Assembly: GCA_002393575.1 (NCBI GenBank)
Contig: DGSN01000051.1
Span: 33,256-94,603 of the forward strand
Direction: 5' to 3'
Length of the DNA stretch: 61,348 nt
DNA from: Prevotellaceae bacterium UBA4361
Lineage (GTDB): Bacteria; Bacteroidota; Bacteroidia; Bacteroidales; Bacteroidaceae
Of the stretch, positions 1-7,740 are shown piece by piece. The notes beneath the pieces are model-generated. The model was given only the letters and a program-made list of their open reading frames with translations. It ran no database searches and was not told where the DNA came from. Each line of letters opens with the position of its first letter. The stretch's first letter is position 1. The position numbers were made by a program, and so were the translations under genes.

Positions 1-120
1 TTATCATAATTACTCCAAAAAATAGGTGTTGCTTAAAAAACAATTTATTTCTGAAAAAATTATTCTAATTATTTTAATTTCTTTCCTAAAAAACGTACCA
101 ACATATTTTTTAACGATTAT
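1..120 (+). repeat. Dispersed AT-rich repeat, left inverted arm of the dockerin gene cassette
   Basis: An AT-rich stretch containing the blocks TAATTACTCC, TTATTCTAATT, TTTCTTTCCTAAA and CGTACCAA, ending just before the start codon of the next gene. Nearly the same sequence recurs at about 7607-7736. The part from 41 to 90 is also repeated inverted at 812-855, so the gene between them sits inside an inverted-repeat pair. Nothing in it looks coding. Whether it is a MITE, a promoter region or another kind of repeat cannot be decided from this window. Confidence 0.7.
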
Positions 121-123
121 CAA

Positions 124-804
124 ATGATGGAAAAGATGAATAAGCTTAGACTGTTTATACTGATGGCATTGCTCACGCTGGTGGGCAATGCCTCTGCCGA
201 CGACGTGACGGTGAGCGATGTGAGCATTGCTGCTGGTGAGACCAAGAGCATCTCGATAGAGCTGAATAACCCAAGCAGGGACTACATCGCCTTTGAGTTC
301 TGGATAAGGCTTCCCGATGGTGTCAGGGTGGAGTATGACGAGTGGGGTGACCTGCTGGCAGTGATGAACGACAGCCGTGCCAACGGGCATGTGCTGGAGG
401 TGAGCGAGCCTAACAACGACGGTGTTTATCATTTTCTGGGTTATTCTGCCAGGAATAAGAGCCTGAAGGAGAGGAGCGGTGAACTGATTAATCTGACGAT
501 TCACTGTGCTGAAGATGCTGAGGCGGGTTCCTACACAGCCTCTGTCTATGACTTGATTTTCAGTGACCCGAATAAGGCAGAGGTGGACTTTGCCGATTTC
601 ACGTTTTCGGTGAACATCAAGGACGACATCTTGGTTGGCGACGTGAATGTTGATGGCGGGGTTGACATCAGCGATGTGGTAGCCTTGGTCAACATGATTC
701 TTGGCAGCACCGAAAAGAATGCTCCAGCCGACGTGAACAATGATGGTCAGGTTGACATCAGTGACGTGGTGGCTTTGGTCAATATCATTCTTGGTGCGAA
801 ATAA
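124..804 (+). CDS. Secreted protein with cohesin-like domain and C-terminal dockerin type I pair
   Basis: A 226-residue protein. Residues 1-25 form a signal peptide ending in ASA. Residues about 26-165 resemble a cohesin-like beta-sandwich: VSDVSIAAGE near the start, then LPDGV and a hydrophobic strand pattern. Residues about 172-226 hold two Ca-binding F-hand repeats, DVNVDGGVDISDVVALVN and DVNNDGQVDISDVVALVN, each followed by ILG, which is the dockerin I pattern. Both repeats have complete Asp/Asn ligand positions. Known cohesin-dockerin pairs mediate extracellular protein assembly, but finding both in one small protein is inferred from pattern only. The role could be surface or matrix attachment. 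The start at 124 gives the full signal peptide; 136 is an alternative. The gene is flanked by inverted repeats. Confidence 0.75.
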   Translation: MMEKMNKLRLFILMALLTLVGNASADDVTVSDVSIAAGETKSISIELNNPSRDYIAFEFWIRLPDGVRVEYDEWGDLLAVMNDSRANGHVLEVSEPNNDGVYHFLGYSARNKSLKERSGELINLTIHCAEDAEAGSYTASVYDLIFSDPNKAEVDFADFTFSVNIKDDILVGDVNVDGGVDISDVVALVNMILGSTEKNAPADVNNDGQVDISDVVALVNIILGAK

Positions 805-811
805 GTGATGA

Positions 812-855
812 TTGTTTAGGAAAGAAATTAGAATAATTTTTTCAGAAATAAAATG
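812..855 (-). repeat. Right inverted arm of the dockerin gene cassette
   Basis: The reverse complement of this stretch matches 41-90 almost base for base, except that a 9-bp block present on the left (ATTTTAATT) is missing here. It begins 8 bp after the stop codon of the dockerin gene. Confidence 0.75.
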
Positions 856-927
856 TTTTGAGATGGTCAAAGATCAAAAGTCGAAGGAGCAACTGGATAG
901 TCCATTTTTCACTTTTCATTTTTATAG

Positions 928-1002
928 TCTCCTGAAGAAATAGACTAAATGTACTAAATTTTTTATTTAAATTTTGCCGATTTTGCCAATTTCTTTAGGA
1001 GA
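928..1002. repeat. 70-bp intergenic repeat with TCTCCT/AGGAGA inverted ends
   Basis: The element starts TCTCCTGAAGAAAT and ends ATTTCTTTAGGAGA, so its ends are inverted repeats of about 13 bp. The interior carries AATGTACTAAA and two TTTTGCC blocks. Related copies lie at 7342-7410, 7441-7508 and 10451-10520. No coding content is visible in the 805-1143 gap beyond this and the adjacent CGTACCAA element. Confidence 0.75.
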
Positions 1003-1035
1003 CCCCTCTTCATTTTTCACTTTTCACTTACATGT

Positions 1036-1135
1036 CAACACCTATTTTTGGGAGTAATTATTCTAATTATTCTAATTCCTTTCCTTAATAAAATCGTACC
1101 AACTTATTTTTTAATGATTGTTTAATTTTCAAATC
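1036..1135 (+). repeat. CGTACCAA-type dispersed repeat upstream of the WG-repeat gene
   Basis: Contains CACCTATTTTTGGGAGTAAT (the reverse complement of the left end of the 1-120 element), then TTCTAATTCCTTTCC and ATCGTACCAACTTATTTT. It ends a few bases before the next start codon, as the copies before the genes at 124 and 22010 do. Confidence 0.65.
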
Positions 1136-1143
1136 AATATGTA

Positions 1144-2814
1144 ATGAGTATGAGAAATAGATTTTATCAATTAGCGATGATTGCGTTCCTCTTGATGGGA
1201 GGAACACAATCGGTGTCAGCACAGGGTTTCCTTGACAAAATAGGGAAGGCTATTGAGAAGGGAACAAAAAAGTTAGAGAAAGTTAACAAAAAGTTGGAGG
1301 AGGTGAATAAAGACCTTAATGAACTGAATCCCAACAAGAAAGTGAAAGAAAAACGACAAAAAACAAGTTCTAATGAGAACAACGTCAATGATGATGAAGA
1401 TGATGATTGGTCAATTGAAAGTAAACTAAAAGGTCATCCTAGTAACGTGTTCAGATATATGGTAAGCCATTCAGAAGATGTGAAGAAAGATTTCATTCAG
1501 AATTATTGTGAGTTCAAAACGACATCTTCGACGAAAACAATCACAGTAGATAGGCTTAAAGATATTCAACTTGGTTATTTTCATGATGGTCGCGCTTTTG
1601 TTAATACCCCTGCCAATGGTATGTTGTGTATTGACACAAAGGGAAACATTGTTAAGCGATGGACAAGAAATGATGAACTTACAGTAATAAGAACAGGCGG
1701 TGCTGATTATCCTAAATTTGATTCAGGAAGGTTCATCATCTTGGAGAAAGCTGAGAAGTACAAATATTATGGTACTGCTGTGATTTATGATACCAATTTT
1801 AATGTGATTAAGCGAATACCTCAAGTGTCATCTGTAACTAATTATGAGGATGGTGTAGCTATTATCTGTAAATACACGGGAAAGCTTCCAAACACTTATG
1901 AGGATGCTTATATAGACATAAATGGTAACGAGATTTTTCAAAATCTCTCCAGGATGGCAAATTCTTCTAATTCCCGTTTGCAAAGTACAGATTTAAGACC
2001 CTTGCGTGATGGCTTGGCGGCTTATGCTGTGAAGAAAGGTCTTTTGGGAGCGAGTGTATGGGGATTCAGGGATGCAAAAGGCAATCCTATAACGCAACCT
2101 ATTTACTCACAGGTGCAGGACTTTTCAAATGGGATGGCAGCTGTATTGGTGGAGCAAGATGGCCAAAGCAAGTGGGGGTTCATTGACACGAAAGGTAACA
2201 TGGTCATAGAACCTAAATACACTAAACAGCCATCTCAATTTGATAATTGCGGTTTAGCCATGGTGTGTAACAAAGATGGACTTTGCTCGTTTATCAACAA
2301 GAAAGGCGAGATAGTTAGTAAGACTTATGAAAAGATTACACCATTTAATAATGGACGGGCTATATATACAGAGTATTTGACGCAAGGGGGGGAGCAAGAA
2401 GATAATTCCTATTTCTCAACATATTCGGGCCTAACATATCTCATAGACAGTAATTTCAACATTGTTGCTACCCTCGGAAGATATCTTCTCAATACATCTG
2501 GTTACGTAGATAATGGAATGCATTACTTTCATAAAGGGTCTGACATCAACAGTAACTATTCATTTGAGCGATACTCAAATTATAGCATTGGCACTTCTTT
2601 TGTTAATGGTCAGATTTATCTCAATCTTGACGATATAAGTACTGGTTTGTTATCGAAGAATGGTGATGTTATTATAGGAGGTCTGACGGGTTTCTATTCA
2701 GAAGGTATTGCACCAGTCAACCATTCACATGAATTGAATCGTAGCGAATTATATGCAGGCTACGTAAATGAAAAAGGTGAATGGATCATTCAATTTAAGG
2801 AGAATGACTTTTAA
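1144..2814 (+). CDS. Secreted WG-repeat protein
   Basis: A 556-residue protein with a signal peptide ending SVSAQG near residue 28. Residues about 30-95 are Lys/Glu-rich and predicted coiled coil (KKLEKVNKKLEEVNKDLNEL). They are followed by a short acidic linker and then repeated units of the WG type, such as WGFRDAKGNPI and WGFIDTKGNMVIEPKY around residues 300-370. WG repeats are thought to form beta-propeller-like binding modules, but their ligand is generally unknown. The AT-rich codon use differs from the housekeeping genes further right and fits an accessory gene. It appears monocistronic. Function beyond an exported repeat protein cannot be assigned. Confidence 0.8.
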   Translation: MSMRNRFYQLAMIAFLLMGGTQSVSAQGFLDKIGKAIEKGTKKLEKVNKKLEEVNKDLNELNPNKKVKEKRQKTSSNENNVNDDEDDDWSIESKLKGHPSNVFRYMVSHSEDVKKDFIQNYCEFKTTSSTKTITVDRLKDIQLGYFHDGRAFVNTPANGMLCIDTKGNIVKRWTRNDELTVIRTGGADYPKFDSGRFIILEKAEKYKYYGTAVIYDTNFNVIKRIPQVSSVTNYEDGVAIICKYTGKLPNTYEDAYIDINGNEIFQNLSRMANSSNSRLQSTDLRPLRDGLAAYAVKKGLLGASVWGFRDAKGNPITQPIYSQVQDFSNGMAAVLVEQDGQSKWGFIDTKGNMVIEPKYTKQPSQFDNCGLAMVCNKDGLCSFINKKGEIVSKTYEKITPFNNGRAIYTEYLTQGGEQEDNSYFSTYSGLTYLIDSNFNIVATLGRYLLNTSGYVDNGMHYFHKGSDINSNYSFERYSNYSIGTSFVNGQIYLNLDDISTGLLSKNGDVIIGGLTGFYSEGIAPVNHSHELNRSELYAGYVNEKGEWIIQFKENDF

Positions 2815-2902
2815 GGCAGGTTCTATATATTCAGTTTAAGTGATGATTAAAAAATAACTTGGGACGATTCGATTTGTAAATCCTTAATTAACAGACGATT
2901 CA

Positions 2903-3190
2903 AAATAAAATCGTACCAAGTTATTTTTTTACGATTACTAAATGATTATCCGCATATTGGTGCAATAGACCCTGAAAAGGGTCTTCGCTCAGTAACCGTA
3001 GGTCGGAACGACCTGCGGAGGATGTAGATGACGGCTATATGCACTCTGAATGAGTGCCCCAACCATGTTTGTGGGCGACCCCTCAAGGGTCGATGTACTC
3101 ATTGCCATCTGTCCGAGGCTGCTTTGCACACCTCAGTTACTGAGCGATGACGCTTTCAGCGTCTAAATAAGTTGGTACGATTTTATTTAG
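2903..3190. repeat. MITE-like element with inverted CGTACCAA ends and a cluster of hairpins
   Basis: The ends are inverted copies of about 25 bp: AAATAAAATCGTACCAAGTT at 2903 and AACTTATTTA-type sequence in reverse at 3165-3190. Inside lie perfect short palindromes: 2968-2983 (GACCCTGAAAAGGGTC), 3000-3014 (AGGTCGGAACGACCT), 3042-3056, 3076-3092, 3132-3144 and 3149-3163 (GACGCTTTCAGCGTC). CGCTCAGTAAC at 2986-2996 pairs with GTTACTGAGCG at 3136-3146, closing the whole cluster. No open frame is convincing. It occupies most of the gap 2815-3460. Confidence 0.7.
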
Positions 3191-3357
3191 GAAAGAAATT
3201 AGAATAATTATCATAATTATTGTTTTAGTTTTTTAAGTCCCACGGAAAGGACGGAAAGAACGGAAATCTTTGCTTTGCACCATGCGGAGCCTTTCTGTCA
3301 TTTGGCTACGCCGAGCTAAAGGTTCAGTCATTTCCGTGGGACTATTGTTATCTTCAT

Positions 3358-3420
3358 TCTAATTTCTTTCCGAAAAAACTCGTGTCATTTATACCAAGTT
3401 ATTATTTCGTTGTTCCTTAA
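3358..3420 (+). repeat. Left copy of a ~64-bp inverted repeat pair
   Basis: Starts TTCTAATTTCTTTCC and contains TGTCATTTATACCAAG and TTATTATTTC. It matches the reverse complement of 7502-7566 with only a handful of differences and one single-base indel. The pair encloses the histidine kinase and the FISUMP-like gene. Confidence 0.8.
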
Positions 3421-3460
3421 TTATTATTACTTGCGCTCATTCATTTCTCGGGCTGTTGCT

Positions 3461-5482
3461 TCACCCCTCTTTCCTCATCTTGGCTGATATGCGTTTATGG
3501 ACGGTGAGCTGGTGGCCTGGGTTGGTGTTGGAGATGTTGAGGGAGGCATCGATGCTCTTGGCACGGTCGTGGATGGATTGCAAGCCTATGCCGCCACTTG
3601 GTGCTTGGGCATTGAGGGAAGAATGGTTTTGTCCGTTGTCGCTGATGGTGAGTGCCACTTCCTTGGGGTTGCAGGTGATTTCCACTTGGGCTTCTGTGGC
3701 AGAGGCATGGGAGATGATGTTCCCAACGGCTTCTTGGGTGATGCGATAGAGTTCGTAGGCAATGTGTTTGGGCAGGGTGGAGAAGTCGCCCTGCGAGGAG
3801 AAGTGGATGGTGAGTGTTGGCGACTGGATGTGCTGCAGGTAATAGTTCAGGATTTCGTCTAAGGTGGCGGTGTCGAACTGTGGTGGCATCAATTCGTGGG
3901 AGATGTTGCGGAGGGTGTCGCGCAACTGGCTGATGCGGCTTGCCACTTCGTCGGTATTGGCTGTCTGGGTGCTGATGCTCATGCCTATGCCTAAGAGTTC
4001 GTTGCAAGCTCCGTCGTGCAGTTCTCTGGCAAAGCGAGCGCGTTCTTTTTCGAGTCCTTCCACGTATTTGTGTGCTTGTGCTTGTGCCTCACGTCTGCGT
4101 CGCCAGTAGATGTAGGAGCTTACAAGGAGTGCGAGGATGATGAAGCTCATGGTGGAGATTGCGATGTATAACTGACGGCGTGCAGCTGTTTTGTTGAGTC
4201 GTGCTATCTCTGTTTCTCGTTCCTGTGCCTTGAGTTGTTGGGTGAGTTCGGAGAGCTGTCTCTGCACATTTTCGCCTCGCAAAGTGTCGTTGACGGCTGC
4301 GGCTTCGATGGAAAGATTGTAGGCTCGTTGGAAGTTTCCGAGTCCTGCTGCACAGATGGCTCTCTGCTTGAGATAGATGTCGCGCGGATAGGTTCCGTTG
4401 CTCAGTGCTGCGGAATCTACTTGTTTTAACGTGCTGAGTGCTCCCACATAATCCTCCTTCTTGAGTTTAATGTCTGCCATCGTTTGGAGAAGTGCCACTG
4501 CATTGATGCCTTTTGATGGTACTTGCTTGACCAATTGTTCACAGATATTGAGATAGTAGTTGATTTTCTGTGTATCGTCTTGCACCAGATATGCTTGCAG
4601 TAGGTAACTCAGGGTCTTCAGTTCCAAGCTGTAATGCTGGATGCTGTCAATTTGGGGCAGGATGGTCTCCAACTGCTGTATGGATTTCTTCACTTCTCCT
4701 TTCTTCAACAAGATGAATCCCTTGTTGGAGAGGGCACTCAGTTTTTCTGTCATATCATCGGCGCGGACGGCTGCTTCGTATGCTTCCTGGCTGGCATCCA
4801 AGGCTTCATCTTGTCGCCCTAAAGTTGCGAGCGACGTGGCAAGATTGTTGTAGAGGAAAGCCAAATCTTCGTCGTCATTCACTGCTTTTGCCTCTTTGAT
4901 GCCTTCTTCCAGAAAGTAGCAGGCAGAGTCGGGCATACCCAAGCGTCGGTAGGCAATGGCTGCGTTTCCGCACGACACGGCTTTGTCTTCTCCGTAGTAT
5001 GCTTTGCCTCCTTCTTTGATGGCTTGTCGGAAATACCGCATACCCTCTTTCATTTCGCCCATAATGGTATAGATAGCTCCTTTTTCGCTAAGCAGGGCTG
5101 AATGCATGCTGTCGCTCACTTGCAGGGGCAGGGCTTGGTCAACGTAGTATAGGGCGGAATCGAACTGATTGTCTTCCGTTTTGATTTGTGCCATAGCTAT
5201 CCATGCGGATGCCATACCTTCTTCGTTTCTTTCTTCCTGATAGGAAGCGTATGCTTTTCGCAGGAGCTGATATGTTTTTGGGAAGTTGCCTTCACTTGCC
5301 ATCTCTGAGGCTTGGGTATAGAATTCATCGCCTTTGCTGGGTGCTTGGGTTGAACGCTGGCAGGATTGGAAGGACAGGAGGATGATGAAGAGTAAAGAGG
5401 GTAAAGAAAGGTGAGAAAGGTTTGGAAAGCACTCTCTATACTTTCTATACCTTTTTTGAATGTGTTTGTTGAAGTTTCTCAT
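3461..5482 (-). CDS. TPR-containing sensor histidine kinase (HisKA_3 type)
   Basis: A 673-residue membrane kinase. The N-terminus has a hydrophobic export segment ending near a cysteine (LLSFQSC), so it may be a lipoprotein or be signal-anchored. Residues about 50-400 are tetratricopeptide repeats. A transmembrane helix lies near 431-453 and a short coiled coil follows. The dimerisation/phosphoacceptor helix contains ARELHDGACNELLG, with His489 as the expected phosphorylated residue. The ATPase domain shows RITQEAVGNIISHA (N box), DNGQ and GGIGLQSI (G boxes). This is the NarL-family kinase layout common in Bacteroidetes, where TPRs sense a periplasmic signal. No response-regulator gene is adjacent, so its partner is encoded elsewhere. 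Confidence 0.9.
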   Translation of the reverse strand: MRNFNKHIQKRYRKYRECFPNLSHLSLPSLLFIILLSFQSCQRSTQAPSKGDEFYTQASEMASEGNFPKTYQLLRKAYASYQEERNEEGMASAWIAMAQIKTEDNQFDSALYYVDQALPLQVSDSMHSALLSEKGAIYTIMGEMKEGMRYFRQAIKEGGKAYYGEDKAVSCGNAAIAYRRLGMPDSACYFLEEGIKEAKAVNDDEDLAFLYNNLATSLATLGRQDEALDASQEAYEAAVRADDMTEKLSALSNKGFILLKKGEVKKSIQQLETILPQIDSIQHYSLELKTLSYLLQAYLVQDDTQKINYYLNICEQLVKQVPSKGINAVALLQTMADIKLKKEDYVGALSTLKQVDSAALSNGTYPRDIYLKQRAICAAGLGNFQRAYNLSIEAAAVNDTLRGENVQRQLSELTQQLKAQERETEIARLNKTAARRQLYIAISTMSFIILALLVSSYIYWRRRREAQAQAHKYVEGLEKERARFARELHDGACNELLGIGMSISTQTANTDEVASRISQLRDTLRNISHELMPPQFDTATLDEILNYYLQHIQSPTLTIHFSSQGDFSTLPKHIAYELYRITQEAVGNIISHASATEAQVEITCNPKEVALTISDNGQNHSSLNAQAPSGGIGLQSIHDRAKSIDASLNISNTNPGHQLTVHKRISAKMRKEG

Positions 5483-5524
5483 AATGTTGAAGGGTGAAAA
5501 CGATTGTTCAGTTTAAAAAAATTA

Positions 5525-5787
5525 ATGGTCATTCACGGAAAATTCACGGAAAATTCGTGGTCATTTGCGTTAAAAAACAAAAACATGAATTCCCGTAAAT
5601 ACCCGTGAACCTTCAGCTCGGCGAAGCCAATTTTCATGAATTGTAATGTTTTCTTTCAAAAATAATAAATGGTCATTCACGGAAAATTCGTGGAAAATTC
5701 GTGGTCATTCGCGTTAAAACAAAAACATGAATTCCCGTAAATACCCGTGAACCTTCAGCTCGGTGAAGCCAATTTTCACGAATTTTA
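5525..5787. repeat. Tandem duplication of a ~120-140 bp intergenic unit
   Basis: Two direct copies starting at about 5525 and 5669. Each runs from ATGGTCATTCACGGAAAATT through GTGGTCATT, TGCGTTAAA and ATGAATTCCCGTAAATACCC to CTTCAGCTCGG and CCAATTTTCA. Related text (TTCACGG, AACGCGAATG, GCTCGGCGTAGCC) recurs at 21650-21950 and 50270-50440. Noncoding. Confidence 0.75.
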
Positions 5788-5789
5788 TG

Positions 5790-6190
5790 TTTTTGTGAAA
5801 ACTATTATTTAGGTGGGTTTTGTGTATCAGCCATCATTTTGACTATAGATGAAAAAACGTGGACTGATAACTACGTCTATGCTTATCGAGGTATCGGCAA
5901 ACACCTTTGCACCATATACGAGTAAAAGCCCACGCCAAACGACGTGAGCACTAACTTTTACTCCTGGTGCTTTCTTAATTTTGCCGAATTTTGATAAGCC
6001 AGAATATAAGCTAATGCTTCTATTTTTTATTTGTGGATTGTTCTTGTTTTATTCCATAAGCATGTGGTTTGTTGATTTCTTTCTGCAAATATACTCCTTT
6101 TTGTTAAATCACACAAGTTTTTATGATGTGAGTTTGGGACAAGCAAAGGTCTCAACTTTGGATGTACTGACGCATTCTTTTGAATGAACT
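5790..6190. other. Gene-free stretch
   Basis: About 400 bp without a recognisable gene. A 9-bp stem GAGTAAAAG/CTTTTACTC at 5920-5963 is the only clear structure. A 68-codon open frame from 5981 is hydrophobic but has no recognised family and no promoter, so it is not called. Confidence 0.5.
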
Positions 6191-6197
6191 GAAGCAA

Positions 6198-6273
6198 CGA
6201 ACCTTCAGCGTTGTTCAAGCGAGCCTTCGTTTGAGCTACGACGAAGGCTCGTTGATTCGATAACGAGCCTTCG
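6198..6273. repeat. 22-bp-period four-unit palindrome array (copy 1, CCTTCG variant)
   Basis: Cores at 6198, 6220, 6242 and 6264 are exactly 22 bp apart: CGAACCTTCA, CGAGCCTTCG, CGAAGGCTCG and CGAGCCTTCG. This copy uses the variant core CGAGCCTTCG instead of the CGAGCCCTCG found in the other four arrays. The linkers are 12 bp, such as TTTGAGCTACGA and TTGATTCGATAA. The array lies between the histidine kinase start and the end of the FISUMP-like gene. Confidence 0.85.
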
Positions 6274-6334
6274 CGCTACGAGTTGGTACGTTATTAAGTT
6301 TTTGAGTTGATAAATTTTTGAGTTTTTAAGTTTT

Positions 6335-6450
6335 CAACCTTAACCCTAAACTTGAGTTTAACCTCCATCCGATTCATCAACCCTAACGATAACCCTAACG
6401 ATAACCACCATCCAGTCGGAAAGTTAAGGTTAAGGTTAGGGTTAAGGTTG
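6335..6450. repeat. Telomere-like GGTTAA/GGTTAGGG tract forming a 15-bp stem
   Basis: CAACCTTAACCCTAA at 6335-6349 is the exact reverse complement of TTAGGGTTAAGGTTG at 6436-6450. Between them AACCCTAACGAT is tandemly repeated and a GTTAAG/GTTAGG run follows. It ends 30 bp past the stop of the minus-strand gene at 6481, so a transcription-end structure is one possible role. Confidence 0.75.
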
Positions 6451-6480
6451 AAATTATCGTTATGGTTGTTTTTTTTCTCT

Positions 6481-7323
6481 TTATTTTGCAATGGCTCGGA
6501 CGGTTCTGCCGTTGTACCTGTCGTTCATAACAGCATTGTAGAGTGGAGCGTCATTAAAGGTTGAGATGGAGAAGAAATATGCATGTTGGTTGAGATAATC
6601 ATCTAAATAAAAGGTGGATGTCCAATTTTGAGTTGATATTCCCTTGAGTGTTATGGATGTATCTATATAACTCCCAGCAGCAGGCATAAACACACTATTG
6701 CCGTTGGAACCTGTGAATATCCATCCTTTTGTGCCACGATACTCTATTTGTTGACAGCTGCAGTTGTTCATGAGTTCGTGGTAGGCACCTTCTGAAGGCA
6801 TACGCCAAGGCTTTCCCCATTTCACGTAGGCTACATCGTTGGGTGTGCCGCTGATGTTGATGCCGGCATAATCGCAGACGTAATCATCATAAGTGTAATC
6901 ATAATGGGCTAAGGTGTAGGTGTCCCAAGAGTAGTTTGTTTTCTCTTCCACTTCGCCCCATGCGTAGTAGCCTCCATCGTCTTCTGGAGCAGAAGAGCCG
7001 ACGTTGCAACAAGCCCATTTGTTTCCGCTTGGCAGAGCTAAGTCGATGGCATGAGGGTGATGGGTGTCGGGGCAGAAGGATGGAAGAGGCAATACTATCA
7101 TGCTGTCGATGTCGGCGACGGGAATGAAGAGTGGGTCTTGGGGCATGTGAACCCACAGTGTGGTGGGTTCGTTGTGCAGAAAGGTGATGCTATCTATTTT
7201 CTCACAGGGCAAATAAAGCTTGGTGTCGTTGTTACGATAGATAATAAGAGACTGCTCTGTATGCTGCGCCAGCATGGAGAGCGGGAACAGCATACAGATG
7301 AGGAAGAGTTGTAATTTGTGCAT
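6481..7323 (-). CDS. Secreted FISUMP-like / DUF1566-like protein
   Basis: A 280-residue protein with a signal peptide ending SMLAQ near residue 20. Residues about 20-75 resemble the small N-terminal domain often seen in exported Bacteroidales proteins (KIDSITF). Residues about 90-280 follow the Fibrobacter succinogenes major paralogous-domain style: DLALPSGNKWACCNVGS, GGYYAWGEVE, WRMPSEGAY, PAAGSY, and a final GRTVRAI. The domain is common on cell surfaces in this phylum, but its biochemical role is not established. It lacks a lipobox. Its leader contains two direct copies of the 70-bp TCTCCT repeat. Confidence 0.75.
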   Translation of the reverse strand: MHKLQLFLICMLFPLSMLAQHTEQSLIIYRNNDTKLYLPCEKIDSITFLHNEPTTLWVHMPQDPLFIPVADIDSMIVLPLPSFCPDTHHPHAIDLALPSGNKWACCNVGSSAPEDDGGYYAWGEVEEKTNYSWDTYTLAHYDYTYDDYVCDYAGINISGTPNDVAYVKWGKPWRMPSEGAYHELMNNCSCQQIEYRGTKGWIFTGSNGNSVFMPAAGSYIDTSITLKGISTQNWTSTFYLDDYLNQHAYFFSISTFNDAPLYNAVMNDRYNGRTVRAIAK

Positions 7324-7341
7324 TTGTTTTTTTAGTTTATG

Positions 7342-7508
7342 TCTCCTAAAGAAAAAGACAAAATGTACTAAAGATAAAAACTTTGTTGATTTTGCTAATT
7401 TCTTTAGGAGTCTTATTCACTTGGGCTAAAAGATTATATGTCTCCTAAAGAAAAAGACAAAATGTACTAAAGATAAAAACTTTGTTGATTTTGCTAATTT
7501 CTTTAGGA
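7342..7508. repeat. Two direct copies of the 70-bp TCTCCT/AGGAGA repeat
   Basis: Copies at 7342-7410 and 7441-7508 are essentially identical. Each starts TCTCCTAAAGAAAAAGAC and ends in TTTCTTTAGGA. They are separated by 30 bp and lie directly upstream of the minus-strand gene starting at 7323. Confidence 0.85.
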
Positions 7509-7566
7509 ACAATGAAATAATAACTTGGTATAAATGACATAAGTTTTCTTAGGAAAGAAATTAGAA
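7502..7566 (-). repeat. Right copy of the ~64-bp inverted repeat pair
   Basis: The reverse complement of the element at 3358-3420: it reads ATAACTTGGTATAAATGACA then AGGAAAGAAATTAGAA. Its first bases overlap the end of the second 70-bp repeat. Confidence 0.8.
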
Positions 7567-7606
7567 GATTACCGTCCTTGGACGCTTGGGGCAACGCTCC
7601 CAAGAA

Positions 7607-7736
7607 TTATCATAATTACTCCAAAAATCAGGTGTTGTTTAAAAGAAAAAACATTCTATTTCTAAAAAAATTATTCTAATTATTTTAATTTCTTTCCTAA
7701 AAAATCGTACCAACTTATTTTTTACGATTACTTAGG
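7607..7736 (+). repeat. Second copy of the 1-120 dispersed repeat
   Basis: Matches 1-120 through TAATTACTCC, AGGTGTTG, TTATTCTAATTATTTTAATT, TTTCTTTCCTAAAAAA and CGTACCAAC. It ends beside the stop codon of the coiled-coil gene at 7741. Confidence 0.8.
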
Positions 7737-7740
7737 AGTC

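Noticed and set aside
10..870. A 286-codon open frame on the minus strand across the dockerin gene
   Set aside because: It runs through both inverted repeats and is the antisense of a protein with clear signal peptide and Ca-binding motifs; no recognisable domain.
3461..5482. Hybrid two-component system (kinase plus receiver and AraC domain)
   Set aside because: The protein ends right after the ATPase domain; no receiver or helix-turn-helix is present, so it is a plain sensor kinase.
5981..6187. A 68-codon hydrophobic frame
   Set aside because: AT-rich sequence gives hydrophobic codons by chance; no promoter, family or conserved context.
6335..6450. Telomere-like repeats considered as a real chromosome end
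   Set aside because: They lie inside a continuous bacterial sequence between two genes and are only about 115 bp; a hairpin is a simpler reading.
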